Assembly (NCBI GenBank): GCA_900556795.1
Contig: USQD01000013.1
Coordinates: 1-15,923 of the forward strand
Source: an uncultured Prevotella sp.
GTDB taxonomy: Bacteria; Bacteroidota; Bacteroidia; Bacteroidales; Bacteroidaceae
Direction of reading: 5' to 3'
Length of the DNA stretch: 15,923 bases
Position numbers and translations under genes: made by a program. Position 1 is the stretch's first letter; each line of letters starts with the position of its first letter. This document shows positions 5,769 to 15,720 of this stretch, piece after piece. The notes beneath the pieces were generated by a model, which was given only the letters and a program-made list of their open reading frames with translations, made no database searches and was not told the origin of the DNA.

Positions 5769-7361
5769 ATGGTTTATAAGTATGATTTTCTGATTATCGG
5801 CTCAGGAGTTGCCGGTATGAGTTACGCCCTGAAAGTAGCCAGAGCGCATAAAGGTAAGGTGTGTATGATTTGCAAAACCTCGCTCGACGAGGCTAACACG
5901 TCATTCGCACAAGGTGGTGTTGCGTCAGTTACCAACTTGGAAGTGGATAACTTCGACAAGCACATACAGGATACAATGATCGCTGGTGATTACATCAGCG
6001 ACTATGAGGCTGTGAAGCAGGTTGTCACCATGGCACCAGAGCAGATCAAGGAGCTCGTGCAGTGGGGTGTCAACTTCGACAAGCAGCAGGACGGCAAGTT
6101 CGATCTTCACCGTGAAGGCGGACATAGCGAGTTCCGTATCCTTCATCATGCAGATGATACAGGTGCAGAAATTCAGCGTGGTCTGATGGAAGCTGTACGC
6201 AACTGTCCGGACATCGATATCAAGGAAAATCATTTTGCTGTAGAGATTATCACCCAGCACCATCTAGGTGCCCGTGTTACCCGCCGTACACCTTATATTA
6301 ACTGTTACGGAGCCTACGTTCTGAATCCTGATACCCAGAAGGTGGATACCTATCTGAGCAAGGTTACCGTGATGTGTACCGGTGGATGTGGTGCCGTTTA
6401 TCAGACTACCACCAACCCTGTCATTGCTACCGGCGATGGCGAGGCGATGGTTTACCGTGCTAAGGGTACCGTAGCCGATATGGAGTTCGTACAGTTCCAC
6501 CCTACAGCCCTCTATCATCCAGGAGAGACCCATCCTGCATTCCTCATCACCGAGGCGATGCGTGGATACGGTGGCATCTTGCGTTTGCCTAACGGCGAGA
6601 GCTTCATGGAGAAATATGACAAGCGATTGAGTCTGGCTCCTCGCGACATCGTGGCACGTGCCATCGATAAGGAGATGAAGATTCACGGATTGGATCATGT
6701 ATGCCTGGATGTAACCCATAAGAATCCTGAGGAGACCAAACATCACTTCCCAAATATCTACGCCAAGTGTCTCAGTATCGGCATCGACATCACTAAGGAT
6801 TATATCCCTGTTCGTCCTGCAGCTCACTATATGTGTGGTGGTATCAAGGTAGATTTGAACGGATGTTCAAGCATCAACCGCCTCTATGCCTTGGGCGAAT
6901 GCTCCTGCACCGGTCTGCATGGTGGCAACCGCCTTGCCAGCAACTCGCTCATCGAGGCTGTGGTTTATGCCGAGACAGCTGCCAAGCACAGTCTGGAGCA
7001 TGTAGATGAATATGATTTCAACGAGAAGGTTCCTGCATGGAACGACGAGGGTACCATGACCAACGAAGAGAAGGTTTTAATTACCCAGAGCATCAAGGAG
7101 GTAGGTGAATGCATGAGCAATTACGTGGGCATCGTTCGCAGCGACCTCCGTCTGAAGCGTGCCTGGGACCGTCTCGACCTTCTCTACGAAGAGACCGAGA
7201 ATCTCTTCAAGCGTGTCAAGGTGAGCAAGGATCTCTGCGAGCTCCGCAATATGATCAACGTGGGCTATCTTATCACCCGCATGGCAATAGAACGTAAGGA
7301 GAGCCGTGGTCTTCACTATACCATCGACTACCCTGTTCATGCTTACGATAAAAAGGACTAA
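5769..7361 (+). CDS. nadB: L-aspartate oxidase
   Basis: NadB oxidises L-aspartate to iminoaspartate with FAD, the first step of de novo NAD synthesis; NadA then condenses the product to quinolinate. Anaerobes can use fumarate as electron acceptor in place of oxygen. The 530-residue protein has the N-terminal FAD-binding GSGVAG motif (about 12-17), the SFAQGGVAS signature that separates NadB from most other flavoproteins of the fumarate reductase group, and catalytic-site residues H244 (QFHPTAL), R292 (APRDIVAR) and H353 (RPAAHYMCGG). These match E. coli H244, R290 and H351. The GECSCTGLHGGNRLASNSL flavin-binding block is intact, and a helical C-terminal domain follows (about 430-520). The distance between the motifs and the length match the family. 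nadA and nadC are not in this window, so nadB is apparently transcribed alone from the divergent promoter region and ends at a terminator. Confidence 0.97.
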   Translation: MVYKYDFLIIGSGVAGMSYALKVARAHKGKVCMICKTSLDEANTSFAQGGVASVTNLEVDNFDKHIQDTMIAGDYISDYEAVKQVVTMAPEQIKELVQWGVNFDKQQDGKFDLHREGGHSEFRILHHADDTGAEIQRGLMEAVRNCPDIDIKENHFAVEIITQHHLGARVTRRTPYINCYGAYVLNPDTQKVDTYLSKVTVMCTGGCGAVYQTTTNPVIATGDGEAMVYRAKGTVADMEFVQFHPTALYHPGETHPAFLITEAMRGYGGILRLPNGESFMEKYDKRLSLAPRDIVARAIDKEMKIHGLDHVCLDVTHKNPEETKHHFPNIYAKCLSIGIDITKDYIPVRPAAHYMCGGIKVDLNGCSSINRLYALGECSCTGLHGGNRLASNSLIEAVVYAETAAKHSLEHVDEYDFNEKVPAWNDEGTMTNEEKVLITQSIKEVGECMSNYVGIVRSDLRLKRAWDRLDLLYEETENLFKRVKVSKDLCELRNMINVGYLITRMAIERKESRGLHYTIDYPVHAYDKKD

Positions 7362-7378
7362 TCAAACAGAATACTGAT

Positions 7379-7415
7379 AAAAAAGCTCGGACGCAATTTG
7401 CATCCGAGCTTTTTT
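7379..7415. terminator. Bidirectional intrinsic terminator between nadB and sprA
   Basis: A 13-bp inverted repeat, AAAAAAGCTCGGA at 7379-7391 with its exact complement at 7403-7415, encloses an 11-base loop in which GC/GC can pair further. T runs form on both strands. It lies 17 bp after the nadB stop and 14 bp after the sprA stop, so it can terminate both convergent genes. Confidence 0.9.
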
Positions 7416-7429
7416 CATTTATCTTCTTT

Positions 7430-10400
7430 TTATCTCGTCAACGAGAACTTAATGCTCAAGCCGAAATCCTGAGTGGTTGTCGGATAGCTACTGCTGGACA
7501 GCAGAGGAGTATTGGTCTGACGATCGTAATAGAAACTCATGGTCAGGAGTTTGCTGAACGTATAATCGGCAGAGAAACTCAACTTCAAGGCATTATTGCC
7601 ACTGCTGGCACTACTTGTCATGGTGGCAATATCACGAACAATGGCAGCCTGCTTGCGGAAACTGAAGTCAAGACGAAGGTTGAGATCGTGATTGGCTCCA
7701 CGCATCTGCTGACTGTTAACAGTTGCATTTTTGTTGTCCTTTCTGTTGCCAGCCCCCATCTTGGCTTTCAGCTTGCGAGCACCACCCTCAAACAAACTGA
7801 AGTTGTTGATGCGATAACCCATACCGATGACCCAGTCTTTACTGAGTGCCTCATTGAGCTGCACACTCGTCATACTGAGATTCAGCACACGCGTCTGGCG
7901 ATACTCACCCTTGAGGGTCATGTTGTTATTGAATGTAACGTCCATACCCAGCAATGGAGAGAAAGCCTCATTGATGCTCACCTGCGAAATGTTAAACATA
8001 CTGCTAGGCGAAGGATTACCCGTAGAAGCATCATTGATGAAGCCCAGACCGTTCATATATTCCTGATAGGTACTGTAACTGTTATAACTGCCTACTGCAA
8101 AGATGCTCTTATAAGAATGATTGATGTTAACACTCTTGAAGTGATCACGGAACCAAGGCAACCTGCCCAGACCGCTATAACGAACCGTCCAGTTAGGCAA
8201 CAGTCTGCTCAAAGCCGGGAACAGCGAGAGAGAATTGCCACCCATCGAAGTATAAGCATTAAGGAAAGCCGGAATCATCACGTCACCACTATACTGATTA
8301 ACAGGAGTACGGGATGCATCAAACTTACCTCCACTCAATGCAGAACCCGCCGGATAAACGGTTCCAGCATATTGAGCTTCTACCCTATCACGATAACCCG
8401 CCAAGGAATTGACAAACTTCTCGAATGTCTTGCTGCGATAACCGCTATTGGCATCACCCATTCCCTCAAAGGCTGTACTCAGTGAGATGGTACTCATCTG
8501 GAAAGAACCACTCTGTGTAGTAGGAGTTCCCTCATACATATATTGAATACTCTTCTGGGTAGTCTGGGTGCGGACAGCAGAAAGATCTATCTTCAAGTCC
8601 TTCACCGGCTCCAGCGTCATACGCAATTGCAAGTTCTCAGTCTTGCTAGTTGTGGCAGGTGTTGCAACAGAGTCATTGCGGAGCAGCCAGTCATTCTCCC
8701 TAGCCTTACCGATATAGTCATCATCCACCAAGCCAAAGGCAAAATCCAGACCAGGTGCCATAGAACCCACCTTTTTCTGTCCGAAGGCATCACCGATACT
8801 TGGGGTGAAACCAGGCAGCGTGAGCTGATAGCTGCTGCGATAATTGAAGCTGACATTACGAACCATCATTGCCAATCGCGCCACCGTTTGCCAAGTCTTA
8901 TACCAACTCTTTTCTTCCAGCGGTTCCTTCGCCAGTACCGAGATTTTGATTTTCTGGGCACTATCCACCTTGGAGATGAGCTTAATCTGGTTATTGTCCA
9001 CCTTTTTATATTTAATAGGGAACAACTTACCATCAGCAGTCTTGGCAGACACGATAAGACGCTTGCTGTTCTTGCCATGACGGATACTGAGAGTAGTATC
9101 AGGCAAGAGCGTGATTTCTTTCTCGAATGCCTTCTTGTTCTTAGGCAATGCCTTCTTTGGATCAGCAGCCAGTTCCTTGGCATCTTTCTTTTTCTTCTCC
9201 TTCTCTTGCTTCTTGCGAAGCAACTGACTCCTAGACTGCGTACGTTCAAACTTTTCATTTACCTTCTTGAGGAAAGGCACATGATTGTAGAGTTTTACCA
9301 GATTGAACGAACCGTTGAGTGTCAACTCGCGATGAGTATTAATGGTATTGCCATAGGAGTTGCCATTTTCATCTTCCATGCCTCGCTCCCAAGAATAGTT
9401 AGAACTATAAGAAGCATCGGTATTCACCCAATCGAAAACAGGCAATAAGTTGAGCGGCACCTTATAAGATGCTGTAAAACTCTGGCTATAATCGAGCGGA
9501 GTACCCCAAGTTCTGACACTATTGAGCACGGCACTTCTGTATACAGAATCCTTCCAGGCATGATACTGATCAGCATAAAGATCCGTATTCACATCTGGAT
9601 ATGGCACATCTACCTGTGCATGGGTAGCACTCTGGAAGTTCATGTGCAGATTCTTGGTCAAATCCCAACGCAGAGCAAATTCACGGTTCCAAAGGAACTG
9701 ATCGCTGAATGTAATAGGCAACTGCGACTTGGTAAGACTTTCCATATCACGCTCCTGCAATTCATAGGTTTCATGAGTCATCTCGGTATTGAAAGCGAGA
9801 TTTTGCGGCAACCAGTTCAGTCCGAAACGCTTCAGAATGTCGAGCCACTTGCTCTTGTTCTTGATTTTCTTGAAAGGTTCCCACGACTTATACACAGGAG
9901 TCCAAGAATAATCCAAAGCCCCTCGCCAGTTGTCTCTCTGCTCACGAACCGTAGTCTCACCGGTTGTATGCTGATGAGCATGACTATAGGTAAACGAGAA
10001 GTTGGCAGGGTCGTAAGGCATCGGATGGCGCTTGGTGGCAATACCCACACGGGCATTAGATACAGAAAAGTTGGTCTGCGTAACCTTGGTCACAGCAATA
10101 TTCTCTATAGAATCGCGCTCCGCCTTCGAGCCGGCAGCATCAAGAGCATCCTTCAGTTCCATATCCGTATCCATCGGATTATACTTTGGCGAAGTCTTCT
10201 CCTTGGTGACACTATAATATAAAGGTATGCTCACCTTCGCCTTGTCCGGGAAGAACTTACCCATTTCCAACGAGGTGGTTACGCTATAGGTACCATAGTT
10301 GTCGGTACTGCGGCTAGCCACACCGTCTTCCAGACCTCCAAATCCTTCGCTGACATATCTTCCCGTAGCATTGACACTACCGAAATCAGACAGCTGTATA

Positions 10401-13400
10401 TTGAGATTGGCATTGGCTGCCCATCCACCCTTGTTGTTATGTTCCTTGAGGCGGAGTTCGTTTACCCAGACTTCACCACTCTTGATATCGCCCGAATTAT
10501 TGCGCACACCAATCATCATGGTCTTCACCTCGCCAAGGCTAGGATTACCCACAATGGTCAACTTATTGTTAGGGTGCTCGCTATCGTATGCTGAGTAAGG
10601 TGCCATATAAGAAGCCAAGCCTTGTGCCTTAGCCTTATTACGCTCCTTCTTGAGATTGGTAAAGATGCTGAGAGCCACATCCAGCATATTCTCCTCAGGC
10701 CAAACCAACCTGCGGTCGGCAGGCACATTACGATTGTAATTGCTGCGAGGAGCCGTAAGGGTGAGCGGAATCTCATATTCATAATAGTTATTCTTATAAT
10801 CACTACCCAGACGGATGAAGACAGCCAGCTCCCTATCCTTCAAGTTGGTAGTATTCTGCTCCAAGGCATTGGCATGGGTAAACATCTGGATACGCTTATA
10901 CTGACGGAGGTCGAGAGTAGTATTCTTGTATACCGCCTTGGCTTCTCCACTGGTCAGATTCCTGACAACAAGACTCAAAGCCTGCTCGTTGGATTCTACC
11001 AGCTGTGGCTGACTAGGATCCTGCTCACGACTGATGCCAGGAGGCAAGACGTAATTGACCGGAGTCTTCTCGGCATTTTCCTCAAGATTCACGGCACTAG
11101 CCTCCAAGGTTCCACCAGAAGCTGCACTCAACTGCTGATCATAAGTACGCCATTCACCACGTACCAGGTCGAGCGTTCCAAAGCGCAGAACGATAGGCTT
11201 CTTGAAACCCGTAAGGAACATACGCATGAAACGGATGCTGGAGAAATCATTGATATTACCTTGTCGGCTCTCGAACTCATCTATAGGAATACGGAACTGA
11301 TACCAGGTAACAGACGACTTGGTATTATCTCGCCATGTCTGTGAATATTCTCGCTTATCCACAATATGGTTGGTACCCACAACAAGATCTTCCGGACGGA
11401 TACTTACCCTATACTGGAAGTACTTCTCATATTCATTCAGCGTATAATCCTGATTGATATCTTCCACATCAGGGGTAGACTTATAAGATGTATCATAACT
11501 CTCAGAACGGCTATCGCTATCAGGCGAGTTGCCCTGAGGGTTGTTGATATACTTATAACGCTGCAAGATAGGAGCACGCATCTGATCCCAGTCACTGCCA
11601 CGGAAATAGTGATAGTTATCACGTGCAGGGTCAGCAAAGATGCTGTCGAATACAGCCTGGTTCACCTTTCCCTGAATCTGGTCTAGATAAGCACTCTTAT
11701 AGAATTCCTGTTCCTCGGCATCGGTCAGACCGTTGAAACCAACATCCTGCAAGGCACGGCTACCACTGGTTGTTGCAAAAGCATAGGTTACCGTACTCTG
11801 AGTAGGAATCTTACCCCACTGAGTATAAGTAAAGCTCTTGCTGCCATCTACAGGCATACCGCTCTCATAGAACTTCTTGCCATCCCGCAGAATATCTTCG
11901 CTCACCTCACCCAGATTGATATAGAAATCTCCTCCATATTCATTGGCATCCGGCTGTTCACGGGTATAGAGGAACGGATCCAGCAACCAGAACTCGATAT
12001 ATTCAATGTTGGCTTGCTCGAAATCATTGGTATCGAGTTTACGCATCATACCACCCCAATTGAGCTGTGGATTCTTCAATGTACCATCTGCTTGCAGGTC
12101 TTCCACATTAAAGTTATAAGGACCCGGCTCTGACGGATAGTAAGCCAGGTTGAGCACGCTCAGGGTATTGGTGGCTCCCTGGTAACTGTTCTGCTGGCGC
12201 AATGGGAACAGCTCCTTCACATATACTTCACGAACATAGTGATTACTGAGCTGCTTGAGGTCGCTCTTGATATGTCCAGGCGTCAAGGAACTGCCTCGAC
12301 GGGTAAAGAGAGGGTCGATGCAATACCAAGCCAGACGGGAACGGTGGAAACCGCTCGTCAGTCCGGTCTTATCGTTATAATCTTCCTTGAAATTGAGCGA
12401 TGGCACGCTGGAGATAAACCAGGAGGTAGGCGTCATCACATCAATGCCGTTCTTGGTATTTTCGAAGTCATCAATATAGGAAGCATTGTCCTGCGTACCA
12501 CCAGCCTCTCCTGCCAACAACTGTGCAAACTCACTGGTAAAAGAGATTTGCGATGGTTGGGTAAGATGCAGGAATGGTATCTTGTCAAGTACATTGGTAA
12601 GCCACTGACTCTCCTTCTTCCAATTGAGATTAACACCCCAGAGAGTGTTCTTCAATGGTTCAGAGCCCATCGAGACCTTCGTAGTCAGAGCCTGTTCGGA
12701 AAGATGCTGCAGGGTACCACTCATCTGGAAGTTCTTGGAGAAATCATACTCCCAGTTCACACCAAACATGGTCTTGCGAGTCTGACCATAATCCGTATTA
12801 CTTTCCAGGGAAACATTGACCGAAGTACCCGCATCGATGATGCTCTGGTTGAGGATGGTAACCTCACCCGCATTGTAATCTACCGAATAGTCAGTACCCT
12901 CTGTCAGGGTAACACCACCTGCGGTTACTACGACCGACCCCTGTGGAACGTTATAGGCATCCAGGGAAATGACATTAGCTGATGAACCTTTGAACTGGCC
13001 CACCATCTGATACTTATTCTTTTCTGCAATCTGTCTGGCAACGGTCTTGGTACTGTCATACAGTTCGGTAAAGGCATATTTCTCAGCCGCATCCGCAGCC
13101 ACTCCGTTCTTGACCAGATAATCACGCATATAACTTCCGAAAGGTTCTACTTTCGGAATAAACACACGACCATTAGAAACGGTATAGCCTTCTACATAAT
13201 CGTAGTATCCGTTGCTATGTGCCTTGTTGTTGTTATCAAGTCGGTCGGCACCCAACACACGAATGATAGGCGTATTCTTGACTCTCTGTTCCGGGATATA
13301 AGACAGATAAACGCCCGTCGTATCGCTCTGGTATTTCACGTCAAGACGGAATTTCTCCTTCTCGATATTAGAGGCAAGATAATACACGTTCTTCATCATC

Positions 13401-15043
13401 AGGTCCCAGTTGCCCTGCTGAGGGTTACAACTGGTATTCTTGAGCGACTTGACGAAAAGAGCCTGTTTGGTATCGGTGATATCAGAAGCAAACTCACCCA
13501 CCTGATAAGTTACGCCACCCGATGTATATTCATAAGCCACAGCCAATACCTGGTCGGTCTGAATACCCGTCTTCAAGGAAACATAACCCAAGGCAGTATT
13601 GACGGAATACTCAGAAGAGCTCAAAAGACGGGCACTCTCCAATTTCTCAAAATCAGCACCTCCAACCAGACCGGCTCCCTCCAAGGTAGCGGCAGCCTGA
13701 TCAATATCCCGGGCAGCCACATACTGGGTAGTCATTGCCTGATACTCGTTATTGGCACTGTTAGAAGGCACCTGTCCGGTTGCCGTCCACATAGGATTAC
13801 TGATCTTTGAAGTTTCACCAAGATCGGTCAGTGCCACAATGTTTCGGGTATTGGCAGTAGTTCCCGTCTTGTTGGTTACCCAAATCTCAACACGGTTGAT
13901 GGTAACGCCCGTAACAAGATTAGGCAACTTCTGCATCCATTCGTCATAATGATTCCTGAAATATCGGGAAAGGAAGAAGTGGCGATTCTCCTCATAATCG
14001 GCTACATTGATTTCAAATGGAGTCAACTGTACGCCGCCCCTGCTGGAAACACTCTTGGATGCACTCTTCTTCTGCGAAGCCACCATCTGCAATTTCAACT
14101 TTCCAAACTGCATATCGGTTCTGACACCGAAAAGGCTGCTGGCTCCCTTGACAAGAGAAGAATTGCTGGGAAACGACACATTACCAGCCTCAACAAGCTT
14201 GATAATCTCATCTTCCTTACCATCATACTTCAGCTTCATGTTCTGCGCATCATAATCCAGCGTGGCATCCGTATTATAGTTCAGGTTCATATTCACCTTA
14301 TCGCCCACCTTACCATTGACATTGAGATTTATCTTCTCATCGAAGTTCATCATCGTGGTTTTTCGGTTGCGGATAGGCAAAGATGGATTATCAATGCTCT
14401 TCTTATTCATACCCAGTTTCAGCTCGGCAGAACCCTGTGTCCTGACACGGATACCACCAGGTCCGAAAATCTTCTCAGCAGGTCCCAGGTCGAAATGCAT
14501 ATCAGAGAAATCGAACTTCTCCTTACCCTTGGTCTGATAAATTTCATCATTCTTCTTACGGAAGAAAGCACTTCTTTCATTCATCTCAGTCCAGGAGTTA
14601 TATTCTTCCGGAGTAAGCATGATAGGAGCCGAGAGCCAGGTATTGCCCATACGATTTCCGATAACGAAACGGTTGAGCGTATCGTTATAGACCACATCAT
14701 ACTTCATGTTGTCTGGGCGCTGCAAGTCGAGCGGACTCTGATAGAGGTCGCTGAGGGAATAAGGTTGGGTAAGCTGAATCTTCCAACGGGTATTCAGCAA
14801 AGAATCAGGAATGGTATCATCCTCCACCTTGAAAGGTTGGGCAGAAACTGACATTTTACTGCTGTTATCTTTGTCCTGTGCCTTATTCTTTACTTGCTGA
14901 ACCTGCTGTTTCTGCTGAGTCTGAGCAGAATTCTGAGATTTTCTACGAGGACGGTTATCCTGCAGATAAGGCATGACAAGAGCATAGCTGAAGGTAGAAA
15001 CCATCAACCAGAAGAACAACAAATATATTTTTCTTTGCCTCAT
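7430..15043 (-). CDS. sprA: SprA/Sov, outer-membrane translocon of the type IX secretion system
   Basis: SprA forms the very large beta-barrel through which type IX cargo crosses the outer membrane; it was first named for gliding motility in Flavobacterium johnsoniae (about 2400 residues), and its Porphyromonas counterpart is Sov. This 2537-residue protein (roughly 285 kDa) has a signal peptide (basic RQRK, hydrophobic 6-20), a Gln/Lys-rich low-complexity stretch at about 35-65, and the conserved N-terminal SprA region. That region includes MMNFDEKINLNVNGKVGDKV near 230-250, a FPSNSSLVKGASSLFGVRT block near 288, and SYIDDFE near 856. A YYPSEPGPYNF motif lies near 968. The second half consists of alternating strand-like segments, ending in a typical barrel terminus (FGLSIKFSLTR). 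A lysine-rich insertion lies at 1943-1975. The frame is intact throughout. It follows ruvA by 62 bp, an order also seen in other Bacteroidota. Function as a secretion channel is from the family; cargo and partner genes (PorV, PorK/L/M/N) are not in the window. Confidence 0.96.
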   Translation of the reverse strand: MRQRKIYLLFFWLMVSTFSYALVMPYLQDNRPRRKSQNSAQTQQKQQVQQVKNKAQDKDNSSKMSVSAQPFKVEDDTIPDSLLNTRWKIQLTQPYSLSDLYQSPLDLQRPDNMKYDVVYNDTLNRFVIGNRMGNTWLSAPIMLTPEEYNSWTEMNERSAFFRKKNDEIYQTKGKEKFDFSDMHFDLGPAEKIFGPGGIRVRTQGSAELKLGMNKKSIDNPSLPIRNRKTTMMNFDEKINLNVNGKVGDKVNMNLNYNTDATLDYDAQNMKLKYDGKEDEIIKLVEAGNVSFPSNSSLVKGASSLFGVRTDMQFGKLKLQMVASQKKSASKSVSSRGGVQLTPFEINVADYEENRHFFLSRYFRNHYDEWMQKLPNLVTGVTINRVEIWVTNKTGTTANTRNIVALTDLGETSKISNPMWTATGQVPSNSANNEYQAMTTQYVAARDIDQAAATLEGAGLVGGADFEKLESARLLSSSEYSVNTALGYVSLKTGIQTDQVLAVAYEYTSGGVTYQVGEFASDITDTKQALFVKSLKNTSCNPQQGNWDLMMKNVYYLASNIEKEKFRLDVKYQSDTTGVYLSYIPEQRVKNTPIIRVLGADRLDNNNKAHSNGYYDYVEGYTVSNGRVFIPKVEPFGSYMRDYLVKNGVAADAAEKYAFTELYDSTKTVARQIAEKNKYQMVGQFKGSSANVISLDAYNVPQGSVVVTAGGVTLTEGTDYSVDYNAGEVTILNQSIIDAGTSVNVSLESNTDYGQTRKTMFGVNWEYDFSKNFQMSGTLQHLSEQALTTKVSMGSEPLKNTLWGVNLNWKKESQWLTNVLDKIPFLHLTQPSQISFTSEFAQLLAGEAGGTQDNASYIDDFENTKNGIDVMTPTSWFISSVPSLNFKEDYNDKTGLTSGFHRSRLAWYCIDPLFTRRGSSLTPGHIKSDLKQLSNHYVREVYVKELFPLRQQNSYQGATNTLSVLNLAYYPSEPGPYNFNVEDLQADGTLKNPQLNWGGMMRKLDTNDFEQANIEYIEFWLLDPFLYTREQPDANEYGGDFYINLGEVSEDILRDGKKFYESGMPVDGSKSFTYTQWGKIPTQSTVTYAFATTSGSRALQDVGFNGLTDAEEQEFYKSAYLDQIQGKVNQAVFDSIFADPARDNYHYFRGSDWDQMRAPILQRYKYINNPQGNSPDSDSRSESYDTSYKSTPDVEDINQDYTLNEYEKYFQYRVSIRPEDLVVGTNHIVDKREYSQTWRDNTKSSVTWYQFRIPIDEFESRQGNINDFSSIRFMRMFLTGFKKPIVLRFGTLDLVRGEWRTYDQQLSAASGGTLEASAVNLEENAEKTPVNYVLPPGISREQDPSQPQLVESNEQALSLVVRNLTSGEAKAVYKNTTLDLRQYKRIQMFTHANALEQNTTNLKDRELAVFIRLGSDYKNNYYEYEIPLTLTAPRSNYNRNVPADRRLVWPEENMLDVALSIFTNLKKERNKAKAQGLASYMAPYSAYDSEHPNNKLTIVGNPSLGEVKTMMIGVRNNSGDIKSGEVWVNELRLKEHNNKGGWAANANLNIQLSDFGSVNATGRYVSEGFGGLEDGVASRSTDNYGTYSVTTSLEMGKFFPDKAKVSIPLYYSVTKEKTSPKYNPMDTDMELKDALDAAGSKAERDSIENIAVTKVTQTNFSVSNARVGIATKRHPMPYDPANFSFTYSHAHQHTTGETTVREQRDNWRGALDYSWTPVYKSWEPFKKIKNKSKWLDILKRFGLNWLPQNLAFNTEMTHETYELQERDMESLTKSQLPITFSDQFLWNREFALRWDLTKNLHMNFQSATHAQVDVPYPDVNTDLYADQYHAWKDSVYRSAVLNSVRTWGTPLDYSQSFTASYKVPLNLLPVFDWVNTDASYSSNYSWERGMEDENGNSYGNTINTHRELTLNGSFNLVKLYNHVPFLKKVNEKFERTQSRSQLLRKKQEKEKKKKDAKELAADPKKALPKNKKAFEKEITLLPDTTLSIRHGKNSKRLIVSAKTADGKLFPIKYKKVDNNQIKLISKVDSAQKIKISVLAKEPLEEKSWYKTWQTVARLAMMVRNVSFNYRSSYQLTLPGFTPSIGDAFGQKKVGSMAPGLDFAFGLVDDDYIGKARENDWLLRNDSVATPATTSKTENLQLRMTLEPVKDLKIDLSAVRTQTTQKSIQYMYEGTPTTQSGSFQMSTISLSTAFEGMGDANSGYRSKTFEKFVNSLAGYRDRVEAQYAGTVYPAGSALSGGKFDASRTPVNQYSGDVMIPAFLNAYTSMGGNSLSLFPALSRLLPNWTVRYSGLGRLPWFRDHFKSVNINHSYKSIFAVGSYNSYSTYQEYMNGLGFINDASTGNPSPSSMFNISQVSINEAFSPLLGMDVTFNNNMTLKGEYRQTRVLNLSMTSVQLNEALSKDWVIGMGYRINNFSLFEGGARKLKAKMGAGNRKDNKNATVNSQQMRGANHDLNLRLDFSFRKQAAIVRDIATMTSSASSGNNALKLSFSADYTFSKLLTMSFYYDRQTNTPLLSSSSYPTTTQDFGLSIKFSLTR

Positions 15044-15105
15044 TTGCAGATGCTAAAAATCAAAATTTTCCAATTATTGACACTTTATTATCTCTCTTAC
15101 TGCTA

Positions 15106-15720
15106 TTACTTGATTTGCTTAAGAGCCAACTTTACTACCTGTTCTACCGGCAAATCAGGCTGAGTCTTCAAGATGTCGACAACCACCTTGGCAGAAGGAG
15201 CCGGAGAGAAGCCAAGCATGGTAAGGGCACTCACCGCCTCATCCTTCACATCGTTGTTCACCATCACCACATTGCCACCATTAGCAGGAAGTTCATCTGC
15301 GATACCAAGACTCACGATCTTATCTCTTAAATCCAAAATGATACGCTGGGCTGTCTTGAGTCCGATACCTTTTACTCCCTTCAACATCTTGTCGTTACCC
15401 GATGAAATCACGTTGCAGAGTTCACTCGGAGACATGGATGAGAGTATCATTCTCGCAGTATTTCCTCCCACGCCAGATACCGTAATCAGCAAACGATAAA
15501 GCTCACGTTCCTGCTTTGTAGCAAAACCGAAAAGGGTGAAAGAATCATCTCTTCCACCTGCCACCAAGACTTCATGAACATAGAGTTTTACTTCCTGTTT
15601 GCCCTGAATGGCGGTATAAGTATTAAGCGAGATGTTAAGTCCATAACCCACCCCTGCTGTCTCTACAACAGCCAAAGCTGGAGTTAACTCTGTCAAATCG
15701 CCATGAATATATTCTATCAT
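15106..15720 (-). CDS. ruvA: Holliday junction branch-migration protein RuvA
   Basis: RuvA binds four-way DNA junctions as a tetramer and loads the RuvB motor for branch migration in recombinational repair. The 204-residue length equals the family norm (E. coli 203). Domain I is an OB fold (about 1-63) starting IEYIHGDL and containing [13 protein letters not shown]. Domain II holds two helix-hairpin-helix motifs, [16 protein letters not shown] (78-93) and [16 protein letters not shown] (113-128). After a loose linker (about 140-156), the RuvB-binding domain III covers about 157-204. The ATG at 15720 gives the expected IEYIHG start. The gene precedes sprA on the same strand with a 62-bp gap and no terminator between them, so the two may be co-transcribed. 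RuvB and RuvC are not encoded nearby, which is normal for this phylum. Confidence 0.97.
   Translation of the reverse strand: MIEYIHGDLTELTPALAVVETAGVGYGLNISLNTYTAIQGKQEVKLYVHEVLVAGGRDDSFTLFGFATKQERELYRLLITVSGVGGNTARMILSSMSPSELCNVISSGNDKMLKGVKGIGLKTAQRIILDLRDKIVSLGIADELPANGGNVVMVNNDVKDEAVSALTMLGFSPAPSAKVVVDILKTQPDLPVEQVVKLALKQIK

Noticed and set aside
6264..6827. A 187-codon minus-strand open frame inside nadB
   Set aside because: It is antisense to the FAD and catalytic region of nadB, with no homology that I can recognise and no independent start signals.
7688..14851. Several plus-strand open frames of 197-301 codons antisense to sprA
   Set aside because: They are in the strand opposite a continuous, conserved 2537-codon gene, share the same antisense frame bias, and show no family motif or leader. 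They are shadows.
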